From contig DIUW01000055.1 of NCBI GenBank assembly GCA_002423125.1, forward strand, positions 308 through 64,307: 64,000 nucleotides of DNA, written 5' to 3'. The notes beneath the pieces were generated by a model. The model was not told the DNA's origin. It did no database searches and worked only from the letters and a program-made list of their open reading frames with translations. The DNA is from Legionellaceae bacterium UBA6148 (GTDB lineage Bacteria > Pseudomonadota > Gammaproteobacteria > Legionellales > Legionellaceae). Both the position numbers and the translations under genes were made by a program. Shown one piece after another: positions 17,989 through 25,947 of this stretch (position 1 is its first letter; every line of letters begins with the position of its first letter).

Positions 17989-18517
17989 ACGGGCTTTAAA
18001 AAACATTATTGAGGCACTACTCATGAGTAGTGATACTCCGCTTACATTAGCGTCTATAATCGATGTGTTTGATTCATTGGAAAAACCAAATTCTTCAGAT
18101 GTTCAATCCATCATTGATGAGTTGATTGAGGATTATGCTGATCGTGGAGTAGAGCTAAAATTATTTGCGAGTGGCTATGCTTTTCAGACTCAATCCCGTT
18201 ATAGTGCATGGATTTCGCGCTTGTGGAGTGAAAAACCTGTAAAATACTCCAGTGCGTTTTTGGAAACATTGGCTATTATTGCATATCGACAACCGGTGAC
18301 GCGTGCAGATATTGAGGAGGTTCGAGGTGTTTCCGTGAATAGTAACGCGATAAAAACCATGATGGAACGAGGCTGGGTTCGAGTGGCGGGCCATCGGGAT
18401 GTGCCTGGTAAACCAGCTGTTTATACTACAACAAAAGAATTTCTTGATTATTTTAATTTGTCGAGTCTGAAAGACTTGCCTTCATTGCAACAGAGTGTAT
18501 TAAACCATGACGAGTGA
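17981..18517 (+). CDS. scpB: Segregation and condensation protein B
   Basis: ScpB is the winged-helix dimer that binds the ScpA linker in the SMC complex. Family hallmarks are the N-terminal IIEALLMSSDTPLTLASI, the YAFQTQSRYSAWI segment, and the strongly conserved LETLAIIAYRQPVTRADIEE and IRGV-type block (VRGVSVNSNAIKTMMERGWV). The length of 178 residues is normal. The gene overlaps both scpA (8 nt) and rluB (11 nt), so the three are expected to be translated together. Confidence 0.93.
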   Translation: MDKRALKNIIEALLMSSDTPLTLASIIDVFDSLEKPNSSDVQSIIDELIEDYADRGVELKLFASGYAFQTQSRYSAWISRLWSEKPVKYSSAFLETLAIIAYRQPVTRADIEEVRGVSVNSNAIKTMMERGWVRVAGHRDVPGKPAVYTTTKEFLDYFNLSSLKDLPSLQQSVLNHDE

Positions 18518-19238
18518 ACGATTACAGAAAATATTAAGTCAAGCCGGATTAGGTTCACGGCGCGAGATGGAACGTTGGATTGAGCGCGGTGCGATCCAGG
18601 TGAATGGTGTTGTCGCCAAAATTGGGGAGTCTGCATCGGCTGATGACATTATAAAAGTGGATGGTAAAATTATTGAAAACCCACTGCTTATCAAACAAAA
18701 CACCCGGATTTTGTTGTATCACAAGCCTGTAGGCGAAATTTCAAGTCGAAGTGATCCGAAATTTGAGAAAACGGTATTTGATAATTTGCCAAGGCTCAAA
18801 GTCGGGCGTTGGGTACAAGTTGGACGACTTGATTTGAACACGTCTGGGCTATTAATTTTTACCAATGACGGAGAGTTAGCAAATCAGTTGATGCATCCGA
18901 AATACGAATTTGAGCGCGAGTATGCTGTTCGGGTTCATGGACAGGTTAGTCCTGCAGCGATCAAAAATTTGCTGAAGGGAGTCATGCTTGATGATGGGAT
19001 CGCAAAATTCAAACGTGTCGAGGCACGTGGGGGGGAAGGCGCAAATAGTTGGTATCATGTCGTCATCAGTGAAGGTCGAAACCGAGAAGTACGGCGCTTA
19101 TGGGAGTCTCAAGAGCTCGAAGTCAGTCGTTTGATTCGAATTCGCTACGGTTCACTTCATATGCCACGATTTTTAGGGCGTGGTGAGCATGTTGAGTTAA
19201 CCAAGGATGAGGTTGCCGCGTTTTTGAAGTCGGTATAA
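18507..19238 (+). CDS. rluB: 23S rRNA pseudouridine(2605) synthase
   Basis: RluB isomerises U2605 of 23S rRNA to pseudouridine. An S4 RNA-binding domain is at residues 1-60 (RLQKILSQAGLGSRREMERW). The catalytic domain has the GRLDLNTSGLLIFTNDGEL motif near residues 107-125, in which the Asp is the nucleophile. The C-terminal motif GRNREVRRLWESQ is typical of the RsuA/RluB/E/F branch. At 243 residues it lacks the long basic tail of E. coli RluB, so RluE/RluF-like specificity cannot be fully excluded, but the gene neighbourhood (scpA-scpB-rluB) is diagnostic for RluB. Confidence 0.92.
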   Translation: MTSERLQKILSQAGLGSRREMERWIERGAIQVNGVVAKIGESASADDIIKVDGKIIENPLLIKQNTRILLYHKPVGEISSRSDPKFEKTVFDNLPRLKVGRWVQVGRLDLNTSGLLIFTNDGELANQLMHPKYEFEREYAVRVHGQVSPAAIKNLLKGVMLDDGIAKFKRVEARGGEGANSWYHVVISEGRNREVRRLWESQELEVSRLIRIRYGSLHMPRFLGRGEHVELTKDEVAAFLKSV

Positions 19239-19290
19239 GCCCCGCTGGGTATAAATTCCAAGTTACTCGATGTTCAAGCGAGAGTGTATT

Positions 19291-20613
19291 ATGAAAAATC
19301 TACAAACATTAGAAGTTACAGCGACTATTGAAAAATTCAGTCATGATGGGCGAGGCATCGCACGAATCGATGGTAAAACAACCTTTATTCAAGGCGCATT
19401 GCCAGGGGAAACCGTTGTCTTTAAGTACCTGCGTCGTAAGCGGGATTTTGATGAAGGATGCGTTCTTTCTATCGTCACACCCTCTATACATCGCGTAAAA
19501 CCACCCTGTGAGTATCATGGTCTTTGTGGTGGTTGTTCGTTACAACACCTAGACCCTGTGATGCAAATTGAGGAAAAACAAACGTTATTTTTGGATATGC
19601 TCGAGCGTATAGGCCATTGTCGGCCGGATAATGTCCTACCTCCACTGGTTGCTTCATCGCTGCACTATCGAAATAAAGCGCGATTGAGTGTGCGTTATTC
19701 TGCCAAAACTGACAATTTATTTTTGGGTTTTAGAGAAAAAAATAGCCCTCGGTATGTCACTAACATCAATCAATGCGTTATTTTAAATTCGCGCGTCGAT
19801 GCGCAACTCCAGAATTTGCGACAACTGATCGCATCATTCGATCGTCCTGACACCATTGCCCAAGTCGAGGTTGCGGCCGGTGATGAGGATGTTGCTTTGG
19901 TGATTCGCAATATGGAGTCTTTGAGTGCTAATGATGAGGAAAAGTTAATTCAATTCGCACAGTCAACGGGCTTTCGACTTTTTTTACAACCGAGTGGCCC
20001 AGACAGTGTTTACCTTTTTTACCCTAAGGACGTCAGTGAATTGATAACCTATCGTCTTCCTAGCGAAAATATTTCTTTTTCGTTTCATCCTACTGATTTT
20101 ACTCAAGTGAATGCGACATTAAACCAATTGATGGTTCCGCATGCGCTTAATCTATTGGCACTGAGCGAAGACGACGTGGTATTGGATTTATTTTGTGGAT
20201 TAGGGAATTTTTCACTCCCCATTTCTCAAAAGTGCACTCAAGTGATCGGAGTAGAAGGGAGTGAAACAATGGTTCAGCGAGCGCAGATGAATGCCACGCT
20301 TAATAACATTAATAATGCTGAGTTTTTTAGCGCTAATTTAGACGATGAAGCGGTGTTTGAACGATTGAAGCAATACCAAGTCAATAAGCTGTTAATTGAT
20401 CCCCCTCGGGTTGGTGCACTGGAAATAGTGAAGCGAATAGAGCTTCTTAAGCCTGATCGCATTGTTTATGTGTCATGTAATCCCGCGACTCTCGCGCGTG
20501 ATGCGGGTATTTTAGTCAATGAAAAAGGGTATCGTATGACGAGTGCGGGTGTAATGGATATGTTCCCTCATACTGATCATGTTGAGTCGATTGCTTTATT
20601 TGAAAAAAGGTAA
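19291..20613 (+). CDS. rlmD: 23S rRNA (uracil(1939)-C5)-methyltransferase
   Basis: SAM-dependent enzyme methylating U1939 of 23S rRNA. An N-terminal TRAM domain spans about residues 1-60. The Fe-S cysteines follow as CEYHGLCGGCSLQH (C-x5-C-x2-C), with the fourth Cys in NINQCVILNS. The SAM site is VLDLFCGLGNFSLPIS, and the catalytic Cys lies in IVYVSCNPATLARDAG near the C-terminus. About 440 residues is normal. The ATG at 19291 (MKNLQTLEV) was preferred over the ATG at 19270 because GAGAG lies close upstream and the family starts near here. It is followed by relA after 3 nt, an order conserved in Gammaproteobacteria. Confidence 0.93.
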   Translation: MKNLQTLEVTATIEKFSHDGRGIARIDGKTTFIQGALPGETVVFKYLRRKRDFDEGCVLSIVTPSIHRVKPPCEYHGLCGGCSLQHLDPVMQIEEKQTLFLDMLERIGHCRPDNVLPPLVASSLHYRNKARLSVRYSAKTDNLFLGFREKNSPRYVTNINQCVILNSRVDAQLQNLRQLIASFDRPDTIAQVEVAAGDEDVALVIRNMESLSANDEEKLIQFAQSTGFRLFLQPSGPDSVYLFYPKDVSELITYRLPSENISFSFHPTDFTQVNATLNQLMVPHALNLLALSEDDVVLDLFCGLGNFSLPISQKCTQVIGVEGSETMVQRAQMNATLNNINNAEFFSANLDDEAVFERLKQYQVNKLLIDPPRVGALEIVKRIELLKPDRIVYVSCNPATLARDAGILVNEKGYRMTSAGVMDMFPHTDHVESIALFEKR

Positions 20614-20616
20614 CTT

Positions 20617-22821
20617 ATGGTCAAGGTAAAAGAAGGGACTCCATTGCTGCCGGATGGGAGCATTGATCTTGAAAAATGGTTACAGAATGTTGCGAGTAAA
20701 GGTTACTTTCAAGATTTGGAATTGATACGTAATGCGTGTACGCTCAGCCAGCTAGCGGGCCATGATCACGCGACGGAAACAGGTGAGTCCTGTTTGCAGT
20801 TAGGATTGTCCATGGCCGATATTCTATCGGACCTAGAGGTCGATCAAGAAACGTTGGCCGCGGCAATTATTTTTGAAAGTGTTCATTATGCTGAGCTGTC
20901 AATAGATGATGTTGAAGAGCAACTGGGTAATCAGATTGCGAGGCTAGTGAAAGGTGTTGCAAAAATGAGTGCAATTTCGACACTAGAGGGACTGCATAAA
21001 GACACTCAAAACAAGCATCAAATGGATAATGTCCGAAAAATGCTTCTGGCTATGGTCGATGATGTTCGTGTCGTTCTCATTAAACTTGCGGAGCGATTAT
21101 GTGTACTTCGTGCCGCTGGATCGTTGCCACAGGCAGTTCGTCAACAAATTGCCATAGAGACCATGGAAATCTATGCCCCACTGGCCAACCGGCTGGGTAT
21201 TGGAGCAATCAAATGGGAAATGGAGGATTTAGCGTTTCGCTTTCTTTATCCAGAAGATTATAAAAAAATTGCTCAGGGTTTAAATGTTAAAAGGCTTGAG
21301 CGTGATCGATATGTCAATTTAATTGTTGGTGAGCTTGATCGATTGTTACCCTTAATTGCCATCCAACATTTTGCAGTTTACGGCCGTTCTAAACACATCA
21401 ACAGCATTTATCGAAAAATGGTGCGTAAAAATGTTGATTTGGATGAAATATATGATGCGACGGCGGTTAGGATTTTAGTCGATACGGAAGATGAGTGTTA
21501 TCAAGCGTTGAGCTTGGTGCATTCATTGTGGGAGCGGATTCCTGTTGAGTTTGATGATTATATTGCGCACCCTAAACCCAATGGGTACCGATCATTGCAC
21601 ACGGCAGTAAAAGGTCCGGAAGGGCGAGTATTTGAGGTTCAAATCAGAACGTTTTCCATGCATGAACGTGCTGAAATGGGAGTTGCTGCACATTGGAAAT
21701 ATAAAGAAGGCGCAAAACCGCAACAAGAAAGTCATGAGCGGAAAATTGAGTGGCTTCGAGAGGTACTTGCATGGCATCGCGAGATGGCGACCAATAAAGG
21801 GGGGGCTGATGCAATCGAAGCTGAATTTTTAGATGATCGGGTGTATGTTTTTACTCCCGATGGTGATGTGCTTGACTTGCCACAAGGGGTTACATCGCTT
21901 GATTTTGCCTATCATGTCCACAGTGAAGTGGGTCATCGATGCCGAGGGGCAAAGGTGAATGGCCATATTGTTCCTTTAACGTACCGTTTAAAAACGGGTG
22001 ATCGAATTGAGGTACTCACTGGAAAAGAAGCAAAACCATCCAGAGACTGGATTAGCCCGCATTTAAATTACTTAAAATCGTCACGTGCCAAAGCGAAAGT
22101 ATTACATTGGTTTAAGATGCAAGATTTTGATAAAAATCGAGCAGATGGACAAGAATTGCTGGATAAAGAGCTAAAATTATTAGGTATCAAATCGGATCGT
22201 TTACAAGATGTTGCTGAAGCTCTCCACTTTAAAAGGCTGGATGATTTATTGGCGACATTGGGACGAGGTGATATTAAGATTGGACAAATTTTATCACGAT
22301 TAGCGCCCCCAGAGTCACACGATGCGCCACCGAAAGTATTTGATAAAACCCCTGTTCGAAAAGACAATCATGGAAGTGATTTATGTATTGAAGGGGTTGG
22401 AAATTTACTGACTTATATGGCGCGTTGTTGTCAACCTGTGCCTGGTGATGATGTCATTGGTTATATTACACTGGGTCGAGGGGTATCGATTCATCGTCAA
22501 GATTGTTCCAATATTATTCATGCAACCGAAAAGCAACGTCGTCGATTTCTAGAAGTCCATTGGGGTAGTGCAACGCGAGATCATTATGTGGTTGATGTGT
22601 TGATTAAAGCATTCGATAGACAAGGATTATTACGTGACATTACCGCATTGTTGTCACATGAAAAAGCACATGTGTTTGCTTTACAAACACTCAGCAATAA
22701 AGAAGAAAACACTACGCAGATAAAACTTACAGTGGAAATTGATGGATTGAATGGCCTATCTCGGTTGTTAACAAAATTGTCGCAAATACCGAATGTACAA
22801 GAGGCCAGACGTCAGGTGTAA
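20617..22821 (+). CDS. relA: GTP pyrophosphokinase, (p)ppGpp synthetase I
   Basis: Ribosome-associated alarmone synthetase that makes (p)ppGpp from ATP and GTP/GDP when uncharged tRNA accumulates. Domains in order: pseudo-hydrolase (about 30-190), synthetase (about 230-350, with EFDDYIAHPKPNGYRSLHT and FEVQIRTFSMHERAEMGVAA), TGS (about 395-455), helical, zinc-finger-like (ARCCQPVPGDDVIGYI) and C-terminal ACT/RRM. The HD hydrolase signature of SpoT is lost (AAIIFESVHYAEL where SpoT has the His-Asp pair), so this is RelA rather than bifunctional SpoT/Rel. The length of 734 matches. The stop is 5 bp from that of the convergent nucleoside phosphorylase gene. Confidence 0.95.
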   Translation: MVKVKEGTPLLPDGSIDLEKWLQNVASKGYFQDLELIRNACTLSQLAGHDHATETGESCLQLGLSMADILSDLEVDQETLAAAIIFESVHYAELSIDDVEEQLGNQIARLVKGVAKMSAISTLEGLHKDTQNKHQMDNVRKMLLAMVDDVRVVLIKLAERLCVLRAAGSLPQAVRQQIAIETMEIYAPLANRLGIGAIKWEMEDLAFRFLYPEDYKKIAQGLNVKRLERDRYVNLIVGELDRLLPLIAIQHFAVYGRSKHINSIYRKMVRKNVDLDEIYDATAVRILVDTEDECYQALSLVHSLWERIPVEFDDYIAHPKPNGYRSLHTAVKGPEGRVFEVQIRTFSMHERAEMGVAAHWKYKEGAKPQQESHERKIEWLREVLAWHREMATNKGGADAIEAEFLDDRVYVFTPDGDVLDLPQGVTSLDFAYHVHSEVGHRCRGAKVNGHIVPLTYRLKTGDRIEVLTGKEAKPSRDWISPHLNYLKSSRAKAKVLHWFKMQDFDKNRADGQELLDKELKLLGIKSDRLQDVAEALHFKRLDDLLATLGRGDIKIGQILSRLAPPESHDAPPKVFDKTPVRKDNHGSDLCIEGVGNLLTYMARCCQPVPGDDVIGYITLGRGVSIHRQDCSNIIHATEKQRRRFLEVHWGSATRDHYVVDVLIKAFDRQGLLRDITALLSHEKAHVFALQTLSNKEENTTQIKLTVEIDGLNGLSRLLTKLSQIPNVQEARRQV

Positions 22822-22826
22822 TAAAC

Positions 22827-23651
22827 TCAAGCAAGGGTAGGGACAAATTGCTGAATCAACCGGCTTAATTTTTTCGCAGCCGATGCCGCCATCGCAACCA
22901 CGGCTTCGTGGTTGTGGCTTGTTGTAGCAAGTCCTGTTGCGTAATTTGTAATAATGGCGATGACCGCGGTTTTTAAACCACAGTGATTCGCAACCAGCAC
23001 CTCAGGAACAGTTGACATCCCAACAGCATCAGCCCCCAGCGTACGAAAGGCGCGTATTTCAGCGGATGTTTCATAACTCGGCCCAGAAACCGCGAGATAA
23101 ACACCTTGATGAAGCGTAATATCTTCCTCATGTGCCAGTGTTAATAGTGAGTCTCGCATTGTCTTATCGTAAGCATCATCGAGGGGTGGAAAACGGGGAC
23201 CAAACTCATCGTCGTTAGGGCCAATCAGTGGATTACTGGGTTGTAAATTAATATGATCGGTGATCAGCATTAATTCGCCTGGACCAACATCAGCACGCAA
23301 TGATCCTGATGCATTCGTTGCCATAAAATAATCGCAACCGAGCAATTTCATTGTGCGAACATAGGTTTTAACGGCATCAAAACCTAGGCCTTCATAAAAA
23401 TGTGAGCGACCTTGGAGACAAATAAGGTCAATGCCATTGAGCCTACCCAAAACAAGATTGCCCGTATGACCTTGAACGGTGACTTTTGGAAAACCGGGGA
23501 GAGAGTCATAATCAATGCTGGTCTTATTTTCAAGATGATCTGCAAATCCACCAAGTCCTGACCCAAGTACAATGGCGAGCTTAGGTTTGAATTCAGGGCG
23601 TTGTTTTTGAATAATTTGGGCGGCAAGGTGTGCTTGGGATAAAGTAGTCAT
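22827..23651 (-). CDS. punA: Purine nucleoside phosphorylase (trimeric type)
   Basis: Phosphorolytic cleavage of purine nucleosides (inosine, guanosine, perhaps xanthosine) to base and ribose-1-phosphate in purine salvage. The 274-residue sequence has the trimeric PNP family signatures: phosphate loop IVLGSGLGGFAD near residue 28, VQGHTGNLVLG, LQGRSHFYEG, NASGSL near residue 115, the SGPSYETSAEIR motif and VGMSTVPEVLVANHCG. The base-recognition Asn is in IITNYATG; Tyr replaces the usual Leu there, which could change base preference. It is convergent with relA. A membrane-protein gene ends 36 nt upstream on the same strand. Confidence 0.9.
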   Translation of the reverse strand: MTTLSQAHLAAQIIQKQRPEFKPKLAIVLGSGLGGFADHLENKTSIDYDSLPGFPKVTVQGHTGNLVLGRLNGIDLICLQGRSHFYEGLGFDAVKTYVRTMKLLGCDYFMATNASGSLRADVGPGELMLITDHINLQPSNPLIGPNDDEFGPRFPPLDDAYDKTMRDSLLTLAHEEDITLHQGVYLAVSGPSYETSAEIRAFRTLGADAVGMSTVPEVLVANHCGLKTAVIAIITNYATGLATTSHNHEAVVAMAASAAKKLSRLIQQFVPTLA

Positions 23652-23687
23652 TAAGTTGTCTTTATGTTGGTTTTTATTTGTCGGGAA

Positions 23688-24482
23688 CTATATCGATAAA
23701 TGGTTTGTAAGACAAGTCTCAGCACTTCCCTTTTTAAGCGGTGTCAATGGACTCTTAAAACAGAGAACGTCGAGAGGGCAGGGCGCTGCTGTATTGGGCT
23801 GCTCCTTGTCCGGTTCAACATCTGTTTTCTGGACTATCTCAATTTGAGTTCTATCGGGTTCGTAGGTGCCTAGCGTGAATTTGCCGATGAGCACAAATAT
23901 AATAATGGTTACAAACACTTCCGCGGCTGTTGCGACAGGGATTAATATTGGAGCGCTTAAAGGGAAGAAAAATAAGGCCGTTGCTTCGAGCGCGGTGAGA
24001 AAACTAAGTAGAGTGACTGTAAGCGTTAAATAACTAAACACATTCTGTTTCGCACTGGAATAATTAGGATCGTCTGTAGTCGGCATGTTCTTTTTATGAT
24101 GCGCGCCGATTGCCCACAACAGATTACTAACAGTAAAAAGCCAAGCGATTGGAATTAATAGTGCAGGAACAACGGCGCAAAGCACTGTTGCAATGAGGCC
24201 CAATAATGCAGACGTTTGGTGTTGCTGTTTAAATTCTGCAAATCCGTACCAACTGTCTTTTTTTCTGGGGTGATCTTTATCATACAATAGAGAACCAATG
24301 TACCACGTACTGTAGCCGATAAACCATGACACGATAAGAGGAATGATGAGGATTTCTTTCAGCACAGGAATGCGACGTAATGCCCCTGTGACAGCAGCAA
24401 AACCGAAGGAATAAGTGCTGATTTCAAGTAATAGTGGACTTCTGCTCAAACTAATGCTCGATGGCCGTAATGAAGGCGACAC
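23688..24482 (-). CDS. Multi-pass membrane protein of unknown function
   Basis: A 264-residue protein not recognised. About five to six hydrophobic segments are visible: around residues 15-35, 44-66 (EILIIPLIVSWFIGYSTWYI), 90-125 (SALLGLIATVLCAVVPALLI), 150-175 and 175-205 (SAPILIPVATAAEVFVTIII). The loop between the second and third carries charged residues (YDKDHPRKKDSWYGFAEF). The C-terminal tail (about 60 residues) is cytosolic and odd: it ends with FKSPLTPLKKG, the translated form of a widespread intergenic repeat, suggesting a repeat fused into the frame's 3' end. The start is a GTG without an obvious ribosome site, so the N-terminus is uncertain. It precedes the phosphorylase gene on the same strand, which might hint at a transport role but proves nothing. 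Confidence 0.6.
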   Translation of the reverse strand: MSPSLRPSSISLSRSPLLLEISTYSFGFAAVTGALRRIPVLKEILIIPLIVSWFIGYSTWYIGSLLYDKDHPRKKDSWYGFAEFKQQHQTSALLGLIATVLCAVVPALLIPIAWLFTVSNLLWAIGAHHKKNMPTTDDPNYSSAKQNVFSYLTLTVTLLSFLTALEATALFFFPLSAPILIPVATAAEVFVTIIIFVLIGKFTLGTYEPDRTQIEIVQKTDVEPDKEQPNTAAPCPLDVLCFKSPLTPLKKGSAETCLTNHLSI

Positions 24483-24588
24483 ATTAGCATAAAAAGTTGC
24501 TTTAAACTATCAAGAAAATTTATTAATAACAGGTTCTGTGTTATTGTATGCGTGTTGTTCGACTTAATTAATCAAGGGCAAAAAATAT

Positions 24589-25761
24589 ATGCATGAAGAG
24601 GCTGTTTTCTACACTATTTTCTTAATTTTTGCGGGTGCATCTATATTCTCAACCTTAGTTCTTTATACCAGGCAATCATTGCTTGTCGCCTATATCTTAC
24701 TTGGTGCCGCTTTTGGTCCGTGGGGATTGAAACTTATTACGGACTTGAGTGCAGTGAAGCAAGTGGGTGATGTTGGTATTGTTTTCTTATTATTCTTACT
24801 CGGTCTTCACTTACAACCTCAAAATTTAATTCATATGTTGCGAAAAGTCACATGGATTGCACTACTCAGTTCTGCTTTATTTGCAGTCATTTCTTATTGG
24901 ATTGGTCGCTGGTTTGGCTTAAATAATGCTGAATCTTGGGTATTAGGTGCGGCAATGATGTTTTCCAGTACTATTATCGGGTTAAAACTACTGCCGACCA
25001 CGATTCTGCATCATCAACACACTGGCGAGGTGATGATTAGCGTGTTATTGATGCAGGATTTAATCGCAATTATTGTGTTGATTTTAATTAATGGTTCACA
25101 GCTTGATTCTGGTTTTTCATGGAATGATTTGACGATGGTGGGCTTGGCCTTACCCTCGTTGATTTTGTTCGCCTTTGCAGCGGAGAAATATATTCTAATC
25201 AAGTTACTCGCTCGCTTTGATAGAACACAAGAATACGTGTTTTTACTTGCTATTGGTTGGTGTCTTGGAATGTCAGTTTTAGCACAAAAAATTGGTCTTT
25301 CAGAAGATATTGGTGCATTTGTTGCTGGCGTTGCCCTTGCAGCGAGTCCCATATCTTTATTTATTGCCGAAAGCCTAAAACCACTACGTGACGCATTTTT
25401 AGTGATGTTTTTCTTTTCAGTCGGGGCGATGTTTAATTTTGGATATTTTGCTCAGGTCATTCTTCCTGCGCTCATTTTGGCTACGTTGATGCTGGTTCTC
25501 AAACCTATACTCTTTCGAATTATGCTGGTTAAGGCCGGTGAAAAAAAATCAGTGGCTAGAGAAGTCGGTTTCCGTTTAGGTCAAGCCAGTGAATTTTCAT
25601 TGCTAGTAGCAAGTATTGCGTGGAGTACTCATTTGATTTCGGATGTGGCTTCCAATTTAATTCAAGCGACAACGATATTAACCTTCATCGTCTCATCTTA
25701 TCTGGTTGTGCTAAAGTATCCAACGCCAATGTCGCTAACAGATAAAATGCGAAAGGACTAA
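24589..25761 (+). CDS. CPA2-family cation:proton antiporter
   Basis: A 390-residue inner-membrane protein with 11-13 predicted membrane segments of the Kef/YbaL (monovalent cation:proton antiporter-2) type. Diagnostic stretches are LLGAAFGPWGLKLI, VFLLFLLGLHLQPQNL, MFSSTIIGLKLLP, and LSEDIGAFVAGVALAASP with the Asp-containing core. The C-terminal FRLGQASEFSLLVASIA is also typical. It lacks the cytosolic RCK/TrkA-N domain of KefB/KefC, so it is a core-only antiporter. Potassium or sodium export is the likely role; the ion is unknown. The start ATG follows AAGGGC by a short spacer. It stands alone between the minus-strand membrane gene and aceE. Confidence 0.85.
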   Translation: MHEEAVFYTIFLIFAGASIFSTLVLYTRQSLLVAYILLGAAFGPWGLKLITDLSAVKQVGDVGIVFLLFLLGLHLQPQNLIHMLRKVTWIALLSSALFAVISYWIGRWFGLNNAESWVLGAAMMFSSTIIGLKLLPTTILHHQHTGEVMISVLLMQDLIAIIVLILINGSQLDSGFSWNDLTMVGLALPSLILFAFAAEKYILIKLLARFDRTQEYVFLLAIGWCLGMSVLAQKIGLSEDIGAFVAGVALAASPISLFIAESLKPLRDAFLVMFFFSVGAMFNFGYFAQVILPALILATLMLVLKPILFRIMLVKAGEKKSVAREVGFRLGQASEFSLLVASIAWSTHLISDVASNLIQATTILTFIVSSYLVVLKYPTPMSLTDKMRKD

Positions 25762-25849
25762 AGCGACTGCAATGCACGCGGGATTGTTTAGGAGTTATTC
25801 ATAAACGCCTACAAGTCCCGACAAAATTCTGTTACCCGATGTTTTGGAT

Positions 25850-25901
25850 CTACCGGATTTCCCGGGGCAAAAAATTATTCATGCCCCGGGAATTCCGGTA
25901 G
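25850..25901. repeat. GC-rich hairpin upstream of aceE
   Basis: A 20-bp inverted repeat (CTACCGGATTTCCCGGGGCA with its partner at 25882-25901, one mismatch) surrounds a 12-nt loop. It lies downstream of the antiporter and about 45 bp before the aceE start. There is no U tract, so a simple terminator is doubtful; it may be a dispersed palindrome or affect aceE mRNA. Confidence 0.6.
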
Positions 25902-25947
25902 AGCTAATATTTTTTTATTAAGATTTACCTAGATGGAGAACTCATTT

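Noticed and set aside
20617..22821. Assignment as SpoT
   Set aside because: The His-Asp hydrolase signature is missing and the neighbour is rlmD, both typical of RelA.
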